The notes under the pieces are model-generated. The model had not been told where the DNA came from. It ran no database searches and saw only the letters and a list, made by a program, of their open reading frames with translations. This document shows positions 36,007 to 42,896 of a stretch of DNA of 64,000 nt, piece after piece. The position numbers and the translations under genes were made by a program. The number at the start of each line of letters is the position of its first letter. Within the stretch, counting starts at the first letter, position 1. The DNA comes from Chromatium okenii (GTDB taxonomy: Bacteria > Pseudomonadota > Gammaproteobacteria > Chromatiales > Chromatiaceae). Location of the stretch: positions 63,271 to 127,270 of the forward strand of contig NZ_NRRQ01000010.1 of the NCBI RefSeq assembly GCF_016583745.1, in the 5' to 3' direction.

Positions 36007-36051
36007 CGCGCTGTGTGGCTCCGCTGTACTTGAGTTGATTGCTTGGTTTTT

Positions 36052-36079
36052 AATATACGCCCGTTGGCGCTTGAATCAA
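36052..36079 (-). promoter_or_regulatory. candidate sigma-70 promoter of suf operon
   Basis: On the minus strand TTGATT (36079-36074) and TATATT (36057-36052) are separated by 16 bases and lie about 50 bases before sufB. This fits a sigma-70 promoter. No clear IscR or Fur site was recognised beside it. Confidence 0.4.
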
Positions 36080-36318
36080 GGTGATTGCGTACTGGCGTTG
36101 CGGCGCTAAAACCGCGCTGTTATTGCAATGCCGCGCTGAATCACCGGGCGAGATGATATGCTGAGTGATGGTCAGGTCATACAACTATCGCGTGCGCTTT
36201 CTGACAAACTGCTGCAATTAGTCGTGGTTTGCAAACATCGCGCCAAAAAATACCGCCGCCCTGTAATATAGAAGCGACGGTAAATGCTTATCACATCAAG
36301 CCGGAACGCAATCGCAGT

Positions 36319-36420
36319 TCAAGAACCAGATTTTTTTGCCTTCTTCTCTGCCTTTTTTTCCTTCATCGTTTTCGCGGCTGGCTTCTTGGTTTCTTTCTTT
36401 TTATCTTCGCCTTTGCTCAT
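36319..36420 (-). CDS. 33-residue lysine-rich small protein
   Basis: The minus strand encodes MSKGEDKKKETKKPAAKTMK and a further 13 residues ending KKAKKSGS, then TGA. GAGGA lies 8 bases before the ATG. Eighteen basic residues out of 33 and the MSKG...KKPAAKTMKEKKA layout match a widespread group of very short basic proteobacterial proteins of unknown function, as I recall it. It may bind nucleic acid or the ribosome, but that is speculation. It stands alone between sufB and a lipoprotein gene in an otherwise empty stretch. Confidence 0.65.
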   Translation of the reverse strand: MSKGEDKKKETKKPAAKTMKEKKAEKKAKKSGS

Positions 36421-36640
36421 GTGCATATCCTCAAGTTGCTATTGACAGTAATTCCAACGCTCTCAAGCAAAAAACGATTGTGTATTCCGATAATTTCCTC
36501 CTTCTTTCAGAGTTGACTTAGCGTGATATAACACTTCAATTGGCAGTGAACAACCAGCGCCACTGTCATTCAAAGTGCGAGGATGACAGTCATTTATGCT
36601 ACAGTTCAAACCTACTTTTTTTATAGCGGAGAATTTTACT

Positions 36641-37075
36641 ATGTTACACCCGCAGCGTTTGCTCTTTCCCAGCGCAATGATCCTGCTCATTTTTCTCAGT
36701 GGCTGTCAAATGTCTGCCGTGAAACAACGGATTGAGCCATTGCTCGCCAAGCTATCGCCACGTCCGCCAGCGCTGCTGCCAATTGCGGCGCTGGATGCTG
36801 CCTGCGTCAGTCGTTGTGCGCGGGCGCAAACCCAGTGCGAAAAGCGCCAGCAGCTCCGTGAAACCGAATGTCAACAACAGTTTAGTCCCACGCAAACGCA
36901 GCACAACGATTGTATTGCCAACCAACAACCGGGATGTTTACAAGCGGTTGCTTGTTTGGGTGCGGATTTGAGCCTTTGCAAGACCCAACACCAAGAATGT
37001 TTGCGCACTTGCCCGCCTATTAAAACGCCACCGCCAGCCGCCGCTCCTACCGCTGCACCCGCGCCAGCACGTTGA
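36641..37075 (+). CDS. cysteine-rich predicted lipoprotein
   Basis: The 144-residue precursor starts MLHPQRLLFPSAMILLIFLS and has a lipobox LSGC, so it should be anchored in a membrane by a lipid. The mature part contains ten further Cys residues, spaced as C-x3-C and C-x6 or 7-C (for example ACVSRCARAQTQC), which suggests several disulfides, and ends in a Pro/Ala-rich tail. GGAG is 8 bases upstream of ATG 36641. No family is recognised. It is convergent with the phosphodiesterase gene that follows. Confidence 0.7.
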   Translation: MLHPQRLLFPSAMILLIFLSGCQMSAVKQRIEPLLAKLSPRPPALLPIAALDAACVSRCARAQTQCEKRQQLRETECQQQFSPTQTQHNDCIANQQPGCLQAVACLGADLSLCKTQHQECLRTCPPIKTPPPAAAPTAAPAPAR

Positions 37076-37080
37076 GAGGA

Positions 37081-38304
37081 TTATCGGCTAGACAACACGC
37101 ACAGCGGCACCTTCATTTCCGCCGCGCTGAGGCCGCCGTGAACGCCAATCTGCGTGTAGGATTTTTCACTGAGCAAGTGATCGCGGATGACGCGGGTGCC
37201 GCGTGGCAGCAGGCAATAATCACCCACGCGATCATCAAAATGCGGATGCGCCGCGCCCAAACCGAAATATCCCGCTTCAATCAATGTTTGGCTCGCCACC
37301 ATCGTCACCTGCTCACCCAACACTTGCTGACAATACTCCTCAAACTGGCGCACACGCCCCGCTCGCACATAACAAAACGCAGCGCGGGGTTCGCCGCACA
37401 ACGGCAGCAACAAACTGTCAGCAAGCTCAGGATGATCAGCCAGCATGATCTGATCGGCGGCAGTGGTGTCGATTTGACCATGATCGGCGCTCACCAGCAG
37501 CACGGTATTGGTTCCCGCTGCCGCCGTCATCAAGTCGGCAATTTCGCGCTCCAGCGTGTGCAAATGGGCGATTGCCGGAGTGCTGTTGATGCCGTGTTTA
37601 TGCCCGATGCTGTCAAGCGATGGCCAATAGGCGTACACCAACTGGCGCTTTTTTCCTCGCGGACGGCGCAGCACCTGCCGCAAGTGGCGAAATAAATCCG
37701 CCAGCCCCTCATAACCAACGAGGTCAGCGCGACCACGATGGGCGAGATTGAAATCGGAGGTGGCGATGAATTGCGGCGTCACGATCACGCTCGGCGTGGT
37801 CAAGTGGTCAAATACCGGCGGCGTTGTGAACAGCAGCGCCGGTTCGACGCCAGCGGCCTGATACGACTGTCCGCCATAACGCGGCCTGCCGGTCAACACC
37901 GTCATCACGCAGCCCAGCTCGCGCAAATAAGTGAACCAGCCGGTGATGCCATGTTGCAGCGGGGCGACGCCGGTGAGATAGGTGGTGATCGCTGCCGCCG
38001 TCGTCGACGGAAAGACGGAAGTCATCACTTGGGCGCAGTGCTGCTGCAAGATGCCCGTCGGCGCGTGTTGCGCCAGCCAGTCCGCGCCGAGACCATCAAT
38101 CACCAGCAGCACCACATTCGTCGCGCTCGCCAACAGTTCTGGTGCCAGCCCGGTCAAGGGCGGCGCGGTCGCTTGCCCGCCGTGCGCGTGCAAAATGCTG
38201 CTCATCAGGTTGACGATGCTGCCGCCCTGATAGTCCGGCGCAGTGTGGGCAGCCATGAATGGAATAGTGGATGGGTAAGTAACAGCTTGCAATAATCTAT
38301 ACAT
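37081..38304 (-). CDS. alkaline-phosphatase superfamily nucleotide pyrophosphatase/phosphodiesterase
   Basis: The 407-residue protein has the two-metal site of this superfamily: LLVIDGLGADWL (Asp), TSVFPSTTAAAITTYLTG with the Thr nucleophile, YWPSLDSIGHKHG (Asp and His), VSADHGQID (Asp-His) and a final IGVHGGL His. These enzymes hydrolyse phosphodiester or pyrophosphate bonds; the substrate here is unknown. No signal peptide is obvious, so it is probably cytoplasmic. The start may be 38304 or an in-frame ATG at 38256; neither has a good ribosome site. Confidence 0.85.
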   Translation of the reverse strand: MYRLLQAVTYPSTIPFMAAHTAPDYQGGSIVNLMSSILHAHGGQATAPPLTGLAPELLASATNVVLLVIDGLGADWLAQHAPTGILQQHCAQVMTSVFPSTTAAAITTYLTGVAPLQHGITGWFTYLRELGCVMTVLTGRPRYGGQSYQAAGVEPALLFTTPPVFDHLTTPSVIVTPQFIATSDFNLAHRGRADLVGYEGLADLFRHLRQVLRRPRGKKRQLVYAYWPSLDSIGHKHGINSTPAIAHLHTLEREIADLMTAAAGTNTVLLVSADHGQIDTTAADQIMLADHPELADSLLLPLCGEPRAAFCYVRAGRVRQFEEYCQQVLGEQVTMVASQTLIEAGYFGLGAAHPHFDDRVGDYCLLPRGTRVIRDHLLSEKSYTQIGVHGGLSAAEMKVPLCVLSSR

Positions 38305-38326
38305 ATCTACATAAATCTGTACTTAT

Positions 38327-38441
38327 TAGGAGTTACGCAGTTGGATTTCTAAATGTTTGATTTTATTGAAGTAAGTTTGTGCGCTGCACAATAGCACTTC
38401 CATAAAAATCAACAACTTAACTTTCAACTGCGTAACTCCTA
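38327..38441. mobile_element. MITE-like element with perfect 17-bp terminal inverted repeats
   Basis: TAGGAGTTACGCAGTTG (38327-38343) is the exact reverse complement of the right end (38425-38441). The flanks repeat ACTTAT on each side (38321-38326 and 38441-38446), as a target duplication would. The 115-bp interior has no ORF and holds a small hairpin TTGTGC/GCACAA. GGAGTTACGCAGTTG-type ends are reminiscent of IS4/IS5-group elements, so this is probably a non-autonomous derivative. Confidence 0.75.
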
Positions 38442-38805
38442 CTTATGGAAAAAATTAGGTGAAAGCGTGTTACGCTTTAACCAAGAAAGTGAAGGGGATC
38501 AAACCGTCGAGCGAAAACCAAGCTCAAGATTGTAAAACTTCATTTTCGTATCGAAAGACATGGTCTGGACACGTTACAGCCGAGACCTTAAATGCACACC
38601 AGAGCAAAGTTAGACCATCGTTTCATCATGGCTTTTGTGTTGACGGTGTGAATATATCAAAGCGAGATTTGTACGCTTTTGTATAGATTTTGTTAGATAT
38701 TTAGTAGCGGATTAACATCGACGCTCTCGAACGTGCATGGTACAAATCTTCATCAATTGAACCGCCGTTGTAGATGATTGTTTTTAAACCCTTTTCGTAA
38801 ACCCT
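38442..38805. other. non-coding gap between the MITE and the structured RNA
   Basis: No convincing gene. A plus-strand frame of 75 residues (38459-38686) has no start context or recognisable motif. On the minus strand, 38701-38811 encodes a 36-residue frame listed separately. The sequence is AT-richer than the flanking genes and may be a decayed insertion. Confidence 0.4.
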
Positions 38806-38811
38806 AACCAT
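38701..38811 (-). CDS. possible 36-residue minus-strand peptide or gene fragment
   Basis: Reading MVRVYEKGLKTIIYNGGSID and a further 16 residues (...RSRASMLIRY), the composition looks protein-like compared with other frames here. There is no clear ribosome site, and the start lies inside the first hairpin of the neighbouring RNA candidate. It could be the decayed end of a larger gene. No family is recognised. Confidence 0.25.
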   Translation of the reverse strand: MVRVYEKGLKTIIYNGGSIDEDLYHARSRASMLIRY

Positions 38812-39096
38812 CGCGGTTGATGGTTCACGACAGGTGCAGGCTCAGTCCTTCGCGGACTCCGTTGGAAAGGTCAAGAAATGCAACTGTGAACGCCAGCGGT
38901 TGCCACTTTCGTCAGGATTTAAGGAACGCAGTGATGAGTTATCTGCTGCGCGTGCTCCTGACATGACAAGCCTTTTCAACGTTGCCGAGGCAAACATGAC
39001 CCCAGCAATGGGAGATCGTTCAGAAATGAACACCAATTGATTGTCAGTATTAAACAGCTCGCGTCTCACTCCAGCGCGTCTAAACGCGCTGGAGTG
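38806..39096 (+). ncRNA. hairpin-rich structured RNA candidate, HEARO/OMEGA-RNA-like
   Basis: A series of stems follows in order: AACCATC/GATGGTT (38806-38825), AGTCC/GGACT (38844-38858), GCAAC/GTTGC (about 38880-38903), a long-range GTCAGGA/TCCTGAC (38911-38962) enclosing GCAG/CTGC, GTTGCC/GGCAAAC (38981-38994), CCCA/TGGG (39001-39012), GTTCA/TGAAC (39018-39031) and a perfect 13-bp stem (39066-39097). The run of motifs resembles, from memory, the OMEGA (HEARO) RNA that precedes iscB. Directly after the last stem an ATG opens a very short frame, MPVNKQH, then stop, which could be the remnant of an IscB start. The identity is a proposal; the strong folding is directly visible. Confidence 0.5.
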
Positions 39097-39205
39097 ATTC
39101 ATGCCGGTGAACAAACAACACTGACTTGGCAGCAAATGTGAATAAAACAGCTACAGTTAGCTAACCGTCGTGGCAAAACGACACAGCTTAGGGTGACGCG
39201 AGATC

Positions 39206-39619
39206 ATGGGGACGCTTGACTTGCATGGGGTGCGCATTTTGGTCATTGACGACAGCAAAACGATCCGGCGCACGGCAGAAAATCTGTTGCTCAAAGCCGG
39301 CTGCGAGGTCTGCGTGGCCGAAGACGGTTTTGAAGCGTTGGGTAAAATCGTGACCTTTAAGCCGGAATTGGTGTTCGTGGATATTATGATGCCGCGTCTG
39401 GATGGGTATCAAACGTGCGCCTTAATTAAAAGTAATCCGGCGCTGCGTCATACGCCAGTGATTATGTTATCCAGTAAAGATGGTTTATTTGATCGGGCGA
39501 AAGGACGTTTAGTCGGTGCGCAGCATTATTTATCCAAACCGTTCACGGGTGAAGAATTGCTGCAAGCAGTGCAAGGCAATCGACTCGGCGCGGGAACGGA
39601 TGCGCCCATATTGCCTTAA
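39206..39619 (+). CDS. pilG: twitching motility response regulator PilG
   Basis: PilG is a single-domain receiver of the Pil-Chp chemosensory system that promotes pilus extension and cAMP signalling. The 137-residue protein shows the acidic pair in VIDDSKTIR, the phosphorylated Asp in VFVDIMMPRLDG, the Ser switch in MLSSKDG and Lys in YLSKPF. It opens the operon pilG-H-I-J-chpA. Assignment as PilG rests on order and sequence style (LDLHGVRILVIDDSKTIRRT). Confidence 0.93.
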   Translation: MGTLDLHGVRILVIDDSKTIRRTAENLLLKAGCEVCVAEDGFEALGKIVTFKPELVFVDIMMPRLDGYQTCALIKSNPALRHTPVIMLSSKDGLFDRAKGRLVGAQHYLSKPFTGEELLQAVQGNRLGAGTDAPILP

Positions 39620-39797
39620 ATAGCACATTAAAAGTCAAAATGATGAGCAGTCACGCAGTCGCTTTGAATTGCCAACCGCTGATGTTATCCGCCCGGATTG
39701 TGATTGGCATCATTCCCATTTTTTTATACTCCACGCGCCATCATCATTCCCCACATCGCGCCATTCTTCATTGAATCAGTTTGCAGGCACTCAGAAG

Positions 39798-40220
39798 ATG
39801 AAATTGTTACATCCCAATGCGCAAGCATCCGAACAACCTGCTGGTGCTGCGCCCTCAAAAACGGTGTTGGTGGTTGACGATTCACCCACGGAAACACGCA
39901 TCTTGGCGACCTTGCTGACCAAAGCTGGGTATCAAGTTGAGGTCGCTACCAACGGCGAAGAAGGCGTCGCAGCAGCGCGGCGCTTGCATCCAGATATGAT
40001 TTTGATGGATGTCATCATGCCGATTTTGAATGGATTTCAGGCAACGCGGATGCTGCGCAGCGATGCCGCCACCGCCGAGATTCCAATCATCATGGTGACG
40101 ACCAAAGATATGCAGACGGATCGCACTTGGGGGCTGCGGCAGGGAGCGAATGATTATCTCGTCAAACCAGTGGATCGTCAGATGCTGCTGGAGCGGATTC
40201 GGCTCCTGCTCGGTGCCTGA
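39798..40220 (+). CDS. pilH: twitching motility response regulator PilH
   Basis: PilH is the second receiver of Pil-Chp, thought to oppose PilG by draining phosphate or acting on retraction. The 140-residue protein has a short N-terminal extension (about 20 residues), then VLVVDDSPTETR, phosphorylation Asp in ILMDVIMPILNG, the Thr switch in MVTTKDMQTDRTWGLRQGA and Lys in YLVKPVD. ATG 39798 is chosen; the longer frame from 39669 adds non-homologous sequence. Confidence 0.93.
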   Translation: MKLLHPNAQASEQPAGAAPSKTVLVVDDSPTETRILATLLTKAGYQVEVATNGEEGVAAARRLHPDMILMDVIMPILNGFQATRMLRSDAATAEIPIIMVTTKDMQTDRTWGLRQGANDYLVKPVDRQMLLERIRLLLGA

Positions 40221-40225
40221 CGGCG

Positions 40226-40825
40226 ATGGCACGCAGTCACCGCTCACTCGCCGAACTTCAGGCACTGATCCGCGATCTCGATGCGCGTTGTCGGGCGCGG
40301 CTGGCAGTCGCGCCTGATCCCAATACGCCGCTGGATCATTGGATGGCGGTGTTGTTTCTGGTGCGAACCCAACCCTTTTTGACGCCGCTGGCGCAGGTCT
40401 CGGAAGTGCTGGAACTGCCGCGTGATCTCACGCGAGTGCCCGGCACCAAACCGTGGCTGATTGGCATTGCCAACAATCGCGGGGTGTTATTGCCGATTTT
40501 TCATCTCGCCGCTTTTATCGAAGGGACGCAAACCACGCCGCAGCCAGTTGCTCCTGCGTCCAAATTTGACCGCCGCCGCGAGAAACGCAATCGGGAGCGG
40601 GTGCTGATCGTCAGGCAGGACGAATTGCCCTGTGGCTTGATCGTGTCGGAAGCGATTGGAATGCGGGCAGTGCCCTTCAATACCCGACTGCCGCTGGTGC
40701 CAGAAGGTTTGGGTGCCAGTCAGCCATACGTCGAGGCCTCTTTTTTAGTGGACAATGCGCCGGTGCCGGTGCTGCAACTGGGGCAGTTAATCACTGACCC
40801 GTTGTTCAATGCGGCAACGGTGTAA
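40226..40825 (+). CDS. pilI: CheW-like adaptor PilI
   Basis: PilI couples the receptor PilJ to the kinase ChpA. The 199-residue CheW domain protein shows FLTPLAQVSEVLELPRDLTR, PGTKPWLIGIANNRGVLLPI and a late SFLVDNAPVPVLQLGQL. Residues about 105-120 are a basic insertion (KFDRRREKRNRE). It starts 5 bases after pilH. Confidence 0.92.
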   Translation: MARSHRSLAELQALIRDLDARCRARLAVAPDPNTPLDHWMAVLFLVRTQPFLTPLAQVSEVLELPRDLTRVPGTKPWLIGIANNRGVLLPIFHLAAFIEGTQTTPQPVAPASKFDRRREKRNRERVLIVRQDELPCGLIVSEAIGMRAVPFNTRLPLVPEGLGASQPYVEASFLVDNAPVPVLQLGQLITDPLFNAATV

Positions 40826-40842
40826 ACGCGAGAGAACGTGAG

Positions 40843-42852
40843 ATGGCAAAACTCAAGATGATGGCGGGAAAAACGACCGGTAGCTTTTTGGAAGGCTCGC
40901 AGTGGACGGCGATGACGCTGTTGGTGGGTGGCTTGCTGTTAGCGGCGCTGGCGCTGTGGAGTTATTTGCAATTAAACGAGCGCGATGCCGTCAACACCCG
41001 TCACGCGCTCGATGCTGCTGCGCGCCGGGCGCACATTCCACCGCTGGTGCAGGCGCTCCGCGCTGCGGGTCAAGGTGAGCGGGAAGAATTGGAACGGCTG
41101 CGGACGCAGCGCGACCGTTTCGATAAGGATTTTGCGGACTTGATCACGCCAGATGCGACCGCCGGGCGGGACTTGGTGGAACATGCCGCGCAAGCGCAGA
41201 CCGCGTGGCTGGCGCTCAATGCCAAGGTGGAGCGCGTTCTCAGCGCCAGCGTGGAATTGGTCACGCTGCGCCAGCGCCTGACCACGCTCGATGGTTTGTT
41301 GTCTGAGCTGTACAAAACGATGAAACAGGCGGGCACGCGCAGCGTTGCGGATGGCGTGAGTGCGAGTTTGGCGCTGCAAGCCGGGCTGCAAGCTGCGCGT
41401 TTGGAACGGATGAGCGCGGCGCTGACGCGCTGGCTGGACGGCGGCGCGGCGTCTCAGCAAGCGATTGCTGATTTCACGACCAGCCGCGATGAATTTGCGG
41501 CGACGTTGGGCACATTGGCGGATCAATCACGGGCGCGGTCGGCGTTGGATGAGACGGCACGCTTGCTGACGATGTTGCGCAGCAGCAGCGATGACGTGCT
41601 GGAAAAAACTCAGGCGTTACAAGCAATTATCAACCAAGCGCCCGAAGTGAACACGACCAGCAGCCAGTTGGATACAGCGTTGGAGGCGTTGGTGGTCGAT
41701 TACCGCAGCGCCGGACAATTCGTGCTGCTGTTGGGGATGACGCTCGGTGCGAATGCGGTGCTGTTGTTTTCGGCTTTTGCGCTGCTGTGTTTTGCATTGC
41801 TGATTTTGTTGACGCTGCGAGCAGCGCGGCAGCGCGAGGAGCAATCACGGGCGCAGACGGTGCGCGATGAAGGCGCGATTTTGCGGCTGCTGGATGAGAT
41901 GGGCGATTTGGCGAATGGCGATTTGACCGTTGAGGCGACGGTGACGGAGGAGAAAACCGGCGCGATTGCGGACGCGATCAATTATGCGATTGAGGCGCTG
42001 CGCAGCTTGGTGACGACCATCAATGTCACCGCCAGCCGCGTGTCTAAATCAACCCAAGACAGTCGCGCCATCGCGCTGCGGTTGGCGGAAGCCAGCGGTT
42101 TGCAGGCGCAGCAGATCACGCAGGCATCGGCGGCGGTGCAGTCGCTGACGATTCAGATTGATGAGGTGGCGCGGAACGCGGGCGAGTCGGCGGAGGTGGC
42201 GTCGCGGTCGGTGGAAGTGGCGGGGCGGGGAGCGCAGACGGTGCGCGATACGATCACCGGCATGGATGCAATTCGGGAGCAAATTCAGGAAACTGCGAAA
42301 CGGATCAAACGTTTGGGCGATAGCTCGCTGGAGATCGGCAAGAGCGTGGAGTTGATCGACGACATCGCCGATCAGACCAACATTTTGGCGCTCAATGCGG
42401 CGATGCAGGCGGCGATGGCGGGTGAAGCGGGACGCGGTTTTGCGGTGGTGGCGGATGAGGTGCAGCGGCTGGCGGAAAACTCACGCGATGCCACGAAAAA
42501 AATTGAGGTGTTGGTGCGCACGATTCAGGCGGACACCAGCGAGGCGGTCAGTTCGATGGAAGTGAGCATCGCCGGCGTGGTCGAAGGGGCGAATTTGGCC
42601 GAAAACGCGGGCGAGGCGCTGCGTGAGATTGAAAATGTGTCGGCGTATATCGCTGATTTGACCAAGCGGATTGCCGATTCTGCGCAGCGGCAGTCGCGGC
42701 AGTCGGCAGAAATTAACGACACGGTGCAGGCGATTCGCGCCATTACCGAAGAGAACACGGAAGGCACGCGCCGCGCTGCGGATTCGGTGGAGGAGTTGGC
42801 GAAGTTGTCGAACGAGTTGCAACGCTCGGTGGCGGGATTCCGGCTGCCGTAG
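40843..42852 (+). CDS. pilJ: Pil-Chp methyl-accepting receptor PilJ
   Basis: PilJ senses pilin or surface contact and controls ChpA. The 669-residue protein has a first membrane helix (about 27-48, TLLVGGLLLAALALWSY), a helical periplasmic domain (about 50-285), a second helix (about 285-325), a HAMP-like segment and a signalling domain with the tip IADQTNILALNAAMQAAMAG and GEAGRGFAVVADEVQRLAE. The tip is of PilJ type, with MAGEAG. It is followed by chpA after 44 bases. Confidence 0.94.
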   Translation: MAKLKMMAGKTTGSFLEGSQWTAMTLLVGGLLLAALALWSYLQLNERDAVNTRHALDAAARRAHIPPLVQALRAAGQGEREELERLRTQRDRFDKDFADLITPDATAGRDLVEHAAQAQTAWLALNAKVERVLSASVELVTLRQRLTTLDGLLSELYKTMKQAGTRSVADGVSASLALQAGLQAARLERMSAALTRWLDGGAASQQAIADFTTSRDEFAATLGTLADQSRARSALDETARLLTMLRSSSDDVLEKTQALQAIINQAPEVNTTSSQLDTALEALVVDYRSAGQFVLLLGMTLGANAVLLFSAFALLCFALLILLTLRAARQREEQSRAQTVRDEGAILRLLDEMGDLANGDLTVEATVTEEKTGAIADAINYAIEALRSLVTTINVTASRVSKSTQDSRAIALRLAEASGLQAQQITQASAAVQSLTIQIDEVARNAGESAEVASRSVEVAGRGAQTVRDTITGMDAIREQIQETAKRIKRLGDSSLEIGKSVELIDDIADQTNILALNAAMQAAMAGEAGRGFAVVADEVQRLAENSRDATKKIEVLVRTIQADTSEAVSSMEVSIAGVVEGANLAENAGEALREIENVSAYIADLTKRIADSAQRQSRQSAEINDTVQAIRAITEENTEGTRRAADSVEELAKLSNELQRSVAGFRLP

Positions 42853-42860
42853 GTGGTTGA

Positions 42861-42884
42861 GTTGTCAGTGGTCAGTTGTCAGTG
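42861..42884. repeat. CAGTTGTCAGT repeat between pilJ and chpA
   Basis: Three near-copies of GTTGTCAGTG / GGTCAGTTGTCAGTG lie in tandem just before the chpA start. The unit recurs upstream of pfp and twice, in opposite senses, inside chpA. Confidence 0.6.
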
Positions 42885-42896
42885 AGCGCCGGAATC

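Noticed and set aside
36229-36516. Phe/Leu-rich plus-strand frame that looks like a membrane protein
   Set aside because: It is the antisense of the Lys-rich small protein gene; AAA/AAG codons read backwards give Phe/Leu runs.
38459-38686. 75-residue plus-strand frame downstream of the MITE
   Set aside because: No start context, no motif and no coupling; left as part of the non-coding gap.
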